A DNA stretch of 64,000 bases, from NCBI GenBank assembly GCA_019671005.1, contig CM033741.1, positions 1,736,001-1,800,000 on the forward strand, in the 5' to 3' direction. The notes under the pieces were generated by a model. That model did no database searches, was not told where the DNA came from, and saw nothing but the letters and a program-made list of their open reading frames with translations. The position numbers and the translations under genes were made by a program. Below are positions 33,541 through 45,601 of the stretch, in pieces. Each line of letters starts with the position of its first letter. Within the stretch, counting starts at the first letter, position 1. The stretch comes from Hibiscus mutabilis. Its lineage: Eukaryota; Streptophyta; Magnoliopsida; Malvales; Malvaceae.

Positions 33541-35785
33541 TGTAACAACGAAGTCGCCACCGGTCTCTTTTATTATATTAGGTGGACCGAAAACCTAAGA
33601 AAAAACCAGAGATTACAAAATCTCAAAGGTTTGGGGTCACATTTACGCATAGGGAAGGATTAGCACCCCCATCACGCCCGGAGACCGGCGTTTGCTTGAT
33701 CACTAATATTTTCTTTATAACCCGGATGCGTGCATGCAAAGGTTAATACAAAAATCCACGAAGTTCTAAAATAGGCTCAAACTTGCTCAAGACTGAGAAA
33801 ATCTGAATCAATTTATACGCAAAGAGATTAAGGTATTAATCCTTAAAATTCGATAATACACTTTCGCATAGGAGTCTCGATCGTTCCCACAACGGCTAGG
33901 GGGAGACCGAATTAACCCTAATTGTAAATACACCTCATTTTCATGATGCAAAGAAAGAACATTTTTAAATGATTGCTTTATTTTATTCTTTTCGCTTTTC
34001 ATGTATTTCTAACCCTAAAGCCAATTATTAAGTGATTAAAGTTACTAATCCTAAAAGGGCTCTACTAGTTAAATTTTAATTAAAGATATATTTAGTGATC
34101 TAAAGAAAATTACCAAGTTAATTAAAAACATGTTATGCAAAAGAGGAACTTAACCTTAAGGGTTCATTTATTATATATATTATTAAAGCTACATGGAATT
34201 AGTATAACCTAACATTTTTATATATACATATGTATTATTTAACCTAATGTTCATTTTAAAAGATGAACAATTTTTAATTTGGGAAATTAGATTGTTAAGG
34301 GTTATGTAGATTTCTATTCTTCTATGTTTTAAAATAGGTGTTTAAAAAGAATATGAATAAACAAATTGAACACAAAAAATGGGCTAAATTGAAAGAAATC
34401 AAAATCAAGGAACGAAATTAAAACCAAAAAAGGACTAAAGTGTAAGAAAGCAAACAGTGAGGGCCGAAGTAGAAGACTGAAGAAAGAAGGGCACATGTCG
34501 AGCTTCTTCGCGGGTCGGATCCGGGCTGATCCACGAGCCTGGTATAAGACTAAAAAATTAGAAACAATTCTTTTTTGTTTCTCCCTCAACCAGATGGATC
34601 GAACCAAGCTCCCTAAATCCTCTGAATATATTCCATGGTGTTCTTCATTGGATGAAGAACACTGCCGCATTCTCCAGATTCAAGTGGTGGTTCGAGGCGC
34701 TCCTCCGCGTCGACCGCCGTGGCCTTCAGCCAGCGGCGAGTTTCTAATGGCAATTCACTTCAGTTCTAGCTTCCGAGTTCGATGATGGCCACGGCGCGGC
34801 GCTCCGATGACTGCTTCTGGTGCTTTGTTCGGTAAAACATGTGCCCCTCTTTTATCTTTCGAACTAACCCAAAAAATGTATGAAAAAAAGAATTGTAGGT
34901 ATAAATTACCTTTGAATCTGACTGAATTTGCTTCTGTTATTGCCTTTTGAAATTGTTTGTGTGTTACAATTAGTGATTTAAGGCCCCTTTTATAGGCCCG
35001 TTACATGTATGAACACGGGGAAAGGAATCATTTCCCCGATTACAAATGGAAACCCTAAAATCTCTAAGATTGTTACCTAATTTAGTGTTGATCGAATTTG
35101 GTCTGATTTCGACCATATTCGGCTGATTCTTTCCTTCTTTGCTTCGATTCTGACTTTATTCTTGATTCTTTGCCATCTATGTTTAATTTCAATCCAATTT
35201 CTTCATTTTCTTTTGTTTTAATTCGAAATGTAACCCCTTTTTTTGCTTGCATGTCACGACGGTCGAAAACGGTGGAAACGCGGCTACCGGCATCGACCAC
35301 GAGTGATCGGGGAAGATAAACAGTCTGTAGGAACCCAACAGTCGAGCCCGTGTGTACAACGCGTGAGTGGCGATCCCGGTGATATCCTCTTGCACGATCT
35401 GAGCCGTTAGATCCCTCTCGGATCCAACGGTGCTAGTGCGTGCGGTGCCATATCTGAAAGGCTGGGGTTTCGGGTGTTAATCTGGACCATTGGATCAAAT
35501 GATGATCCAACAGTAACAAAAAGGTGGCGGCTGAAAGAAAATGATAGGGTTTTAGGGTTTTTTATTTTGTTGGCCGAATATGGCTTTGTAAAATGGGTTT
35601 TTTATGTAATATGGACTAAATGGATCACATATATTATTGGGCTTTCAACTTTTGGTTTTAGTTTTTTGAGCTCTAACATATACAATGATCAAATGAATTA
35701 ACATATATTATATATTTTTGGGGTTTTCATTTCTTTGGATATCAACACTTAAAAGAGTGAGGGCTGGATAAAATAGGTGGCTACA
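33541..35785 (-). repeat. 5' LTR of the minus-strand Tat element, 2245 bp
   Basis: In minus sense it starts TGTAGCCACC at 35785 and ends TTGTTACA at 33541, giving inverted TGTA...TACA ends next to the primer-binding region. A TATAAAA box lies at 34994-34988. The U5-like end (GGGGGTGCTAATCCTTCC, GGTGGCGAC) has a diverged counterpart in the plus-strand 3' LTR near 47160-47323. Confidence 0.82.
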
Positions 35786-35997
35786 GAGACGTTGCTAGAA
35801 GATTTCAAGAACGAGATGAGTTTGACAGGACTGTCATGACCCAAGTACAGGATGTAACTGGACATTTGGTGATGTTAGCCACTGAAGCTACAGGTCTTCG
35901 TCAGTACGTCAAGCCAGCAAGAGAAGTGGGACCGAGGCTTATGTGGCTCATTGAAGAAATTAAAGAACTAGGAGTTCAGGCTAAAAAATATTTGTAA
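35786..35997 (+). pseudogene. C-terminal tail of Tat ORF1
   Basis: An open frame reads RDVARRFQERDEF...LATEATGLRQYV...WLIEEIKELGVQAKKYL, then TAA. It resembles the coiled-coil tail of ORF1 in related elements. The upstream part is missing at the junction with the opposite-strand LTR. Confidence 0.65.
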
Positions 35998-36193
35998 ATG
36001 AAATTTGATGTAATAAGGACCATTTCATATCTAATAAAAGAGTTGTTTCTTGAGCAGATGTTTCATGGAATTGACGGCCCTTCGCTTGCATTCATGCATT
36101 TGCATTCCATTCTTCTGTGTTTCATAGCTTTTCTTTGTATTTTACATTTGTGCATCCATACATGACATAATAAGAATCTAACTCAAATAAAAA

Positions 36194-38036
36194 ATGCCAG
36201 AAAATCAAAATAGCAAAAATAAACCATAAGTACGGTACTCGGTCTCAAGTCAGAGCAATGGAAGACAGAGTGACGGCCTTAGAAAGTAACCATAAGGGTA
36301 CCCATGATAGGCTAGACAAGCTGGAGATGGATCTGAAGCAACAGATGGAGTTAGTTCATCAAAAGAAAATTGGTTCAATTGCAGCCATGTTAGGCTTTAA
36401 GGACCCATGCACGGTGGAAGCTGATGAAGAAGCAAATGTTGTGCCAAAATATCGAGGGATGACCTTCATTCATCCAAGTATGCAAACAAAAGCTCAATAA
36501 TCTAAGGCTAAGATTTCACCACATTTTGCTGAAAACTCGGCTCGAAATGATAGGAAGATAAACTCTGAAGAGGTCATTGAGGTGCCTAATCTCGATAAAA
36601 TTGCCGATAAATATAAAGTTGAGAATAAATGGGAAGATCTCTATGAGAAGCTGGAGGGAATAATTAAGTCTTTCCAAGAAGGAGGTATATATGGAGGAGT
36701 GGATGCCAATGATTTAAGCTTAGTGACTGATCTGGTAGTACCACCTAAGTTCAAGGTCCCCGACTTCAAAAAATATAATGGAACTACGTGCCCTGCAACA
36801 CATCTAACTATGTATTGCAGGAAAATATCGATGTATCTTGAGAACGAGAAGCTGCTTATCCAATTCTTCCAAGACAGTCTAGTAGGATCATCTGCACGAT
36901 GGTACACGTAGCTAAGTCGAGTTAACATCAGATCATGGAAAGATTTGTCTAGAGCCTTCAGTGAGCAGTACAAGTATGTTTTAGACATGATTCCAACCCG
37001 TTCAGTTCTGCAAGGGATGGAACAAAAACATCATGAGAGCTTCCGTCAGTACGCGCAAAGATGGAGGGATATAGCTACCCAAGTCCAGCCATCATTAGTG
37101 GAGAATGAGATTACCCCCAATGTTCGTAGAAACATTAAAGGGTTCTTTCTATGACCGTATGCTCAATCATGCCACAAAGAGTTTCTCGAACATGCTTATA
37201 AATAGAGAGTTGATACTTGCGGCCATGAAAAACGGAAGGTTAGATAGCAGGGAAACAAAGAAATCGTACAAAAAGAGAGATAATAAAGTCAATGCCACTA
37301 ATGTCTACAACCCTAGTTACTCAAAGGGGGTACTCTTTAACAAACCCAATGTTTCGACCACAGCTCCAACACTCACAAATCATCCGAAGGAATAACGAAG
37401 ATATCAATGGAGCTTGAAACCATATTTTCCTCTTATTCCAACGACATATGTAGAATTGTTTGTTAAACTGGTCAAATCCAGATGGTGCTGCCAAGACATG
37501 TTCCCTCATTCTCACCACCATACCCATCATTGTATGATGAGAAGGCACAATATGAATACCATGCAAGAGTTAGGTGGCATACCATTGAAAATTGTACTGC
37601 ATTCAAAAGGATGGTGGATGACTTAAGAAAATCAGGGATGTTATCATTTGATATGTCAGAAGAAAAGGGAAACCCTTTGCCAAATCTTCAGAAGACAGGT
37701 GTGAAAACAATCACAGAGGAGGATGATAAGGTGGTTAAGGAATGTGTTGCTGAAGTTAGAGCTCCCATGAGTTGGGTATGGGCTCAAATGGTGGCAGTAG
37801 AGATGTTGGAAGAAGGAGCCCAGAAGCTGAAAGTTAATGACGAATTGTACTGTGAATACCGCATGAAGGATGAACATGAGATTGATTGTTGCTTAGAGTT
37901 TAGGCAACTAGTTCAAGACAAGATGAATAGAAAAGAACTTGAGTTCTTTGAAAAAAAGACAAGGAATGCACGTTGGACGTATGTGTGTCAGATGAGTCAC
38001 CCACTAGAAGAGACTACTCTAGAACGAAGCCTTTAG
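36194..38036 (+). pseudogene. Tat gag polyprotein, decayed
   Basis: Its likely ATG is at 36194, with a frameshift before 36258. It contains a coiled coil (MEDRVTALESNHKGTHDRLD), the capsid core PDFKKYNGTTCPATHL...ARWYT and HHESFRQYAQRWRDIA. A worn zinc-knuckle region follows, with EYHARVRWHTIENCTAF and CEYRMKDEHEIDCCLEF. Stops lie at 36498-36500 and 36909-36911, with frameshifts near 37130 and 37400-37480. Confidence 0.85.
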
Positions 38037-38161
38037 TTATTAAGGCAAAAACGAGAGTTAGTGAACCAGTAAAGAATGTAACCATGTGACTTATAATTAA
38101 GGCGCCAACCTCGTTTCCATACAAGGATAGCAAGCAGGTTCCTTGGAATTACGCTTGTTCG

Positions 38162-39259
38162 GTGGCAATTCTGGGAGAAACATATGTTAAAGAGAAAGAA
38201 GAGCCAATCAATGAGGTGAGCCGTTTCACGAGGAGTGGAAGGCTCTATTCCCAACCAATAGCAGAGGATAAAGATGTGGCACAGAGGAAAGCTTCTGCTG
38301 AAGAACCTGAGAAAGAATATGACAGAGATTTCTTCAAAGAGAAACTGATAGCATATCACGAGCTTGTAAAGGAATCAGAGGCCCAAGAATTCTTGAAAAA
38401 TTTAAAACACAGTGAATACAGCATCATGGAGCAACTTTACAAGCTTTCGGCTCGAATTTCTATGTTTTCTCTGCTATTAAGTTTCGAGAGCCACCGCGAG
38501 GCCTTGTTAAAGATTCTGAACCGGACATTTGTACCAAATGAGATCACAACCGATAAGATGGACATGTTAGTCGGTAACATTGCTATTAACAACTTCATTT
38601 CATTCAATGATGAGGAAATACCAGGTGAAAGAACGGGATTGTGCAAGGCTTTACACACCACTACCAGATGTAAATGACATATGTTACCTAGAGTCCTAAT
38701 TGATAATGGATCGGCCCTAAATGTTCTACCGTTAGCCACACTAAAGAAGCTGCTAATAGATAGTTCTCATATGAGAACTTATCAAAATACGGTAAGAGCA
38801 TTTAATGGAACTCAAAATGATGTGTTAGGGAAAATTGAGGTGCCTTTGCAAATTGGACCAACGACCTTCGACGTTGAATTTGTGGTCATGGATATAAGAC
38901 CTAGTTACAGCTGCTTGCTAGGGCGCCCGTGGATCCACACAGCAGGAGCGGTCCCATCTACTTTACACCAGAAACTAAAATTTATGATCAATGGTCAGCT
39001 AATAACTGTCGGTGTAGAGGAAGAAATCATTACATCAGTAACCACTGATGCACCCTTTATTAAGATCGATGAGGGTTTGCTCGAGTGTCATTTCAGGACA
39101 TCGGAGCTAGTCAATGCAAACTTTGTCACTGAAGGGAGCAAGATGCCAAACCAGAATTATCAAGTTGTGCTAAGATGCAGGTTAAACAAACGTTTGGGAA
39201 AGGAGCTGAAATTGGGAAATGATTTGGAAGAAGACATCAAGGGAGGCTGTATTCCGTAG
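38162..39259 (+). pseudogene. Tat aspartic protease region
   Basis: Two frames (38162-38677 and 38681-39259) form one coding region split by a stop at 38675-38677. The retropepsin motif reads VLIDNGSALNVLPL, then FVVMDIRPSYSCLLGRPWIH with the second conserved glycine-rich loop. In related elements the active-site triplet is D-[ST/N]-G, so DNG here is within the lineage norm. Confidence 0.85.
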
Positions 39260-40178
39260 TAATCCCAGCGAAAAAATATCAGTTTGGCTTGGGCTTTAAG
39301 CCCAAAAAATGGCAAAGAAGGGCTGAAATCAAAAAGCATCAAGAGAGGGGAAGATCTAGATTGAAGGGAGAGAAAATTGAGTGGGAACCGATGACTTTCC
39401 CTCCCTTGAGCCATAACTTTATATTTGGAGGCAAGCTGGATCCAAGTGTCCCAATTAGTGATGAAGGAAAAAGAGAGAGTGCTCTATGTGAAACATTTGA
39501 AAAGCTAAGTATTAACGTTGTGACTGAAGAAGAAAAAGAGAGCCAATATCTTTCAATGATTCGCCCTTGCTCTGAGCATGACAATTAGACTGCTGAAGAA
39601 ATTCTTATAGTCTTTAAGACATGTTCAGAGTAATTCTCAAAACCAACCCCTTTGCTCCAGGCCCGGAGACAATAGGGGATCTTATGTAAAGGGCCTATGT
39701 CAAACTTTTAATTTGAATTCAATAAAAGATGCATTTCCTTAAATCTTGTGTGGCAAACTTTTTTCTTAAGTAAGCCAAAACCAAATGAAAACCATAAAGT
39801 TAAAAGCATAAAAAAGCATTCCATTCATTTTGTTTCTTCCCTTTGTATATATCTTTTGCCTATTCATTTTTAGGTTTTCAGATATCAGTGGAGTAAATGA
39901 ATCCTGATCTGACTTCAAGGTTGAATTTGAATTGTCTCTATGCTTGGAAAAAGTTAGAAATATCGACAATGAGGAAGAATATGATGTACCCAGTGACATG
40001 CTCAGAATGGTAGAATGAGAGAAAAAACAGATTCTTCCACACAAAGAGGAACTAGAAATATTAATCCTCGGTACCGAAGAAGAAAAACGAGAGGTGAAGA
40101 TTGGTACTACCATCACAGCCAAAACCAGACAAAGTTTGATGGAGCTCTAGAAAGAATTTAAAGATATTTTTTGCTTGG

Positions 40179-41570
40179 TTGTATCAGGGTATGCCCGACC
40201 TTGACACCGACATCGTCATGCATAGACTCCCTATAAAGGAAAGATGTGAACCTATAAAGCAAAAGCTTAAAAGAATGAAGGCTGAAACACTCATCAAGAT
40301 TAGGGATAAGGTAAAGAAACAGTACGATACAGGATTCCTCGAGGTAGCCAAGTATCCGGAATGGGTGGCGAATATTGTCCCAGTACCGAAGAAAGATGGA
40401 AAAGTACGAATGTGTGTTGACTACAGAGACCTCACTAAGGCAAGCCCTAAGGACAATTTCCCGCTCCCACATATTGACACTTTAGTCGATAATACAACTG
40501 GTCATTCACTCTTCTCTTTCATGGATGGTTTCTCTAGGTATAACCAGATTAAGATGTGCCCAAAAAACATGGAAAAGATAATCTTTGTGATATTATGAGG
40601 AATCTTTTGCTATAAAGTAATGCCTTTTGGACTTAAGAATGCAGGGGCAACCTATCAAAGGACCATGGTCACCATTTTCCATGATATGATGCACAGAGAA
40701 ATAGAGGTATACGTCGACGGTATGATCACCAAATCTCGATCTGAGGAATAACATTTGGTCAATTTAGAAAAGCTCTTCCTACGACTAAGGAAGTTCCAAT
40801 TGAAGCTCAACCCGAATAAGTGCACATTTGGGGTCACATCTGGGAAGTTATTGGGTTTTGTTGTGAGCAGAAGAGGAATTGAGATTGATCCAGATAAGAT
40901 AAAAGCCATACAAGAACTTCCCCCACCTCAAACACAGAAATAAGTTCGAGGTTTTTTGGGACGATTAAATTACATCGCACGCTTCATTTCTCAGTTAACT
41001 GATAAGTGCAATCTAATGTTTAGGTTACTCCGAAAGAATAACCTGGGGACATGGAACGAAGAATGTCAAGTGGCTTTGGAAAAGATTAAAGAGCAGTTGA
41101 GTAATCCTCCAGTATTAGTACCACCTGTTTCAGGGAGACCACTGATTTTGTACTTAACGGTCTATGAAAACTCCATGAGTTGTGTTTTAGGACAACATGA
41201 CGATACTGGAAGAAAAGAAAAGGCAATATACTACTTGAGCAAGAAATTCACTGATTGTGAAACCAGATATTCGTCGAATGAAAAACTATGTTGTGCTTTG
41301 GTCTGGGCAGCGAAAAGGCTAAGACAATATATGCTTTATCACGTTACGTGGCTAATCTCGAAGTTAAACCCACTGAAGTTCATGATAGAAGCCCCAACTC
41401 TATCATGAAGGTTAGCGCATTGGCAAATGTTATTATCAGAATTTGATATCCAGTATGTGAGCCAAAATGCAATAAAAGAGAGTGTCATAGCAGACTTTTT
41501 GGCAAGTCGCGCTTGTGATGATTATGAAACGTTGAATTTTAATTTTCCTGATGAAGACTTGATGTGTATC
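40179..41570 (+). pseudogene. Tat reverse transcriptase and RNase H
   Basis: RT motifs: VPVPKKDGKVRMCVDYRDL, ASPKDNFPLPHID, FSFMDGFSRYNQI, VMPFGLKNAGATYQR and LGFVV. The catalytic YVDD is YVDG (40710-40721), which should abolish polymerisation. Further stops are TGA at 40596-40598 and TAA near 40750 and 40940. A Ty3-type RNase H follows (VLGQHDDTGRKEKAIYYLSK, SSNEKLCCALVWA) but lacks the usual first Asp, as expected of a vestigial domain in Tat elements. Confidence 0.9.
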
Positions 41571-41589
41571 TCAGAAGATGATGAGGCTC

Positions 41590-42004
41590 CCACATAATCT
41601 TGGGTTATGAACTTCGATGGTGCAACAAATGCATTAGGGAGAGGTATATAGGCAATTTTGGTTTCACTAGAAGGAAATTATTACCCTTTTATCAGTCGTT
41701 TGAAATTTGTCTGCACTAATAACATGACGGAGTGCGAGGCCTGTATAATGGAACTAAGAGAAGCTATAAGGAGGAAAATTCGTACTCTAAGAGTTTTTGG
41801 GGACTCTGCATTAGTCATTTATCAGATACGTGGCGAATGTGAGATAAATGATGCAAAGTTGTTGGGATACCACAAGTTGGTCCTTAAATTGACCAAAGAA
41901 TTTGATGAGATCACTTTCAAATATCTCCCCAGAGAAGACAACCAAATGGTTGATGCTTTAGCTACCTTGGCCGCCATGTTTAGGGAAGTGAGGGTTCTGA
42001 GATG
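41590..42004 (+). pseudogene. Second (archaeal-type) RNase H domain
   Basis: The segments NFDGATNALG, NNMTECEACIMELREA, VFGDSALVIYQ and PREDNQMVDALA supply the D-E-D-D catalytic residues. This additional RNase H after the Ty3-type one is the diagnostic feature of the Tat lineage. One stop occurs at about 41650. Confidence 0.88.
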
Positions 42005-43326
42005 ATGCCCATAAGGTTACAAGTGCTAAACTCTCCAGCTCATTATTATAATATGGAAGAAGAGATGGATGGATTGTCATGGTACCATGACATCCTACAG
42101 TATGTAAAATTCCAGAAATACCCACCGCAAGCTACAGAGAATGAAAAGAAAATGATCAGGAAAATGGCATCAGGGTATGTCCTTGATGGAGAGATTTTAT
42201 ACAAAAGATGTCGTGATCAAGTGCTTCTAAGATGTGTGGGAGCAAAAGAGGCTCAATTAATTGTGGAAGAAGTTCATGAAGGAGTCTGCGGAACCCATCC
42301 TAGTGGTTTCACCATGGCTAGAAGGATTATGCGTCTGGGATATTATTGGTCAACCATGGAAGGTGATTGCATCAATTATTCTCGCAAATGCCACAAGTGC
42401 CAAATTTATGCTGACAAGGTCCATATGCCACCTCAGCCTCTTCATGTTATGACAACCCATTGGCCGTTCTCTACGTGGGGCATTGATGTCATCGGTCAGA
42501 TTTACCCTAAGGCATCAAACGAGCATCATTTTATCTTGATAGCCATTTATTATTTCACAAATTAGGTAGAAGCAACCTCGTATACAAACGTCACCAGATC
42601 CATGGTTTGCAAGTTTTTGAAAAAGGAAATCATTTGTCCATACGGCTTGCCTGAAAGTATCATCACCGACAATGCCTCTAATTTAAATAACAGGATGATA
42701 AGTGGAGTCTGTGAGCAGTTCAATGTCAAGCATCGTAATTTTGTGGTATATCGCCCGAAGATGAATGGGGTAGTGGAAGCTGCGAATAAGAATATTAAGA
42801 AGATTATTGCAAAAATGACTGATACCTATAAAGATTGGCATGAGAAGTTGTCGTTTGCCTTATATGCTTATCAAACCGCAGTAAGAACTTCCACTGGGCA
42901 ACACTTTTCTCATTGGTATATGGAGTAGAAGCTGTGCTACCCATCGAGGTTGAAATACCATCGCTCTGTGTCTTAATGGAAGCAAAGTTGGAAGAAGCAG
43001 AATGGGTTCAAGAAAGATATGACCAGCTTAATTTGATTGATGAAAAGAGGTTTAAAGCACTGTGTCATGGGCAAATGTACCAGAGAATGATGATAAGGGC
43101 TCGCGAGAAGAAAGTTCGCCCAAGAGAATTCAAAGAGGGGGATTTAGTGTTGAGGAAAAAACTGTCAATCTAAAGCGATTCTCGAGGAAAATGGGCACCG
43201 AATTGGGAGGGACCTTACATTGTAACAAAGGTTTTCTCAGGTGGAGCGTTGATTTTAGCCGAAATGGATGGAGACGAACTCCAGAACCCGATAAATTCAG
43301 ATTCAGTTAAAAAGTATTATGTTTGA
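42002..43326 (+). pseudogene. Tat integrase
   Basis: An HHCC zinc-binding module (HEGVCGTHPSG...CHKCQIYADK) is followed by the catalytic core with Asp in TWGIDVIG, Asp in IITDNASN and Glu in NGVVEAANKN. The C-terminal region WAPNWEGPYIV ends at VKKYYV and TGA 43324-43326. TAG after FTN (about 42564) and frameshifts near 42920 and 43170 break the frame. Confidence 0.9.
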
Positions 43327-44950
43327 AGAATAAAAAAGGAAAAAAAAGCAAAAAAAGAAAGAAAAAGAAAATGGGGGTTCAAAATGACAACCCGCAAAGG
43401 GCGTTTTGAAACCAATGGTGGATTTGAGTTGAAAACCCGTAAAGGGCGGCCCAGACAATTTGCAAATAGGACCTTCCTCGGGGATTCCATACCTATAAGT
43501 TTCATATCTTTCCACATAATTGTTATTTCCAAGGTCTGCTCAGCATAGTGGACATTCAAGGCATCTTATCAAGTCATGACATGAGGAGTTTTGGTTTCTG
43601 ATATTTGAGTGCATATTCCTTTCCTTGTATTTTTTTTTTGTGTTTGCCACAATACTAATAAAATTTTGTTGTGTAGGCCTGTTCTTTCTCTCCTTTGACA
43701 TCCTTCCATAAAGCATCTTGCATTGAAATGAGAATTAAAATTTGACATCACTCGAAATATACAAAAGATTTTTTAGCATTACTTTGAAATTTGTCTAGAA
43801 GGGTATTGGAACTATGAGGTATTCAATGGTCAAATTTGGAGTTTAGGACATAAAGAGCAGCAAACTTGTGAAGAGATTCAAGATAGAAATAGGTTTTTGC
43901 TGCAAATCTCTGCGGAGGACCCTCAAGAGATGTTTTGACATTACCTTAAGGCAGCATGTTGCAAAACAGAGATGTTTACACGAGATAATTTGTTTTCTAC
44001 AACAATGAGAACAATTTTATAGACATTTGAGGATATGTTAAGCATATGAGACATTGGAAGAACATCAGGATTCTAGGAAGCTTGTCACTGACAATGATGT
44101 ATCAACTACAATGATAACTTGACAAAGGCTAAAAGAGTGTTGAAGAATATGAGGATAAAGTCAGTCCTTCCAACCAAGAGTACAAGATAATTGGATTAAG
44201 CGAGCAAACGTGTAAAGATCATAAGCAAATAAGTACTAAGAATGAGAATAGTAAAGCAGAGATGATGGAGATAACTCTCTATGATTGTTTAGTTAGTCAT
44301 CGAAGCATACAGTTGCAACTTCAGATGATTTCCCATGCATTAATGATGGTAAACCAATGCGTTCCCCATATCCCCATGAAGTTTTGCTCTTAGGTGTCCT
44401 AGCAACAAGGGGTTTCCCTGTTTGAAAAATCAAGGCAGAAGTCATAGAAAGGGATGAATGTATTGTCTAAATTAATGTTGAATCCATGATGTGGCATGGC
44501 GAATGAAGGGGTTCAGAGTAGGCAATAGTGAAGATTACTTTCCAATGAATGGTTGATGGAATTTTAACAACAAGAAATTGGTGAAGTTAACTAGTATTGA
44601 AGAATGAGTTATTGCAAGCTTAGTTAGTGCAAAGCCTTTTAGTGCAGAAAAATGAAAGAAAGTCATAATGTCTTTTCTGATGGGATGGGCCAAAACAGAC
44701 ACACCATCTGTTGCCAGAGTTGAGAAAATGTTTGAAATGATATAATCCAAGTTTCCGGAGCTTCACAGTTTCTTCTGTTTCTATTGCTTGAGAAAAATTG
44801 TTAAGAAAAAAACAAAAGAAATAAGACATGCATTCATGATTAGGCATCCCTAGGGGCATATGCATCTTAAATCATTTTGCATTTGTTTTTGACAGGTTTT
44901 GAACCTGGTTATTCATCCAAGCGTGTGGAGGATGAAGTCATCTTTTAGAA
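43327..44950 (+). other. 3' non-coding region of the Tat element
   Basis: It begins with a Lys-codon-like A-rich run and two AACCCGYAAAGGGCG repeats (near 43390 and 43433), a common feature after the integrase of such elements. No gene is recognised in the rest. Confidence 0.55.
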
Positions 44951-45518
44951 TATACCTATCCGTTCGGGCATTTGGAGAATAGAACCTGCTCATCTATTCG
45001 GGCATACGGAGAATAGAACCTGCTCATCTATTCGAGCATACAGAGAATAGGACCTGTTTATCTATTCAGGCATGCAGAGAATAGAACTTGCTTATATGTT
45101 TGGGCATTTGGAGAATAGAACCTGCTCATCTATTCGGGCATACGGAGAATAGAACCTGCCTATCTGTTCGGGCATTTGGAGAATATAATCTGCCTATTTG
45201 TTCGGGCATTTGGAGAATGGAACCTGCCTATCTGTTCGAGCATTTGGAGAATGGAACTTGCTCATCTATTCAGGCATACGGAGAATAGAACCTGCATATC
45301 CATTCTGGCTTTTGGAGAATAGAATCTGCTTATCTATTCGAGCACAAAGAGGATAGAACCTGCCTATTCGTTCGGGCATTTGGAGAATAGAAATTTGCTT
45401 ATCTATTCGAGCATGATGAGAATAAAACCTGCCCATCCGTCCAGGCATTTGGAGAATGTAACTCACTTATATATTCGAGCGCCAGGAGAATAGAACTCGT
45501 CTGTCTTTTTAGGCATTG
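44951..45518 (+). repeat. 34-bp minisatellite, about 16 copies
   Basis: The unit GAATAGAACCTG.TCATCTATT plus CGGGCATACGGA recurs with a 34-bp period and moderate divergence. It sits between integrase and 3' LTR, where Tat/Ogre elements often carry tandem repeats. Open frames across it are by-products. Confidence 0.9.
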
Positions 45519-45601
45519 ACGGTTTGGTAATTGGTGAAAATCAGTGTCTTCTGTTCTTTGCTCTATTCATGTTTCATCGGAATGACCAAAGAATGGGCAG
45601 C

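Larger units (their letters stand above)
28640..35785 (-). mobile_element. Truncated Tat-type Ty3/gypsy retrotransposon, minus strand (5' LTR, ORF1, gag)
   Basis: Read leftward: 5' LTR (35785-33541), primer-binding region, a leader, ORF1 with a plant DUF7745-like domain and coiled coil, then gag, which stops at about 28640. Protease, pol and the 3' LTR are absent. A separate LTR-bounded element sits inside ORF1. Its LTR end lies directly against the ORF1 tail of the plus-strand Tat element. Confidence 0.85.

Noticed and set aside
45088..45288. Open frames across the minisatellite
   Set aside because: They arise from the 34-bp period and change frame with each unit.
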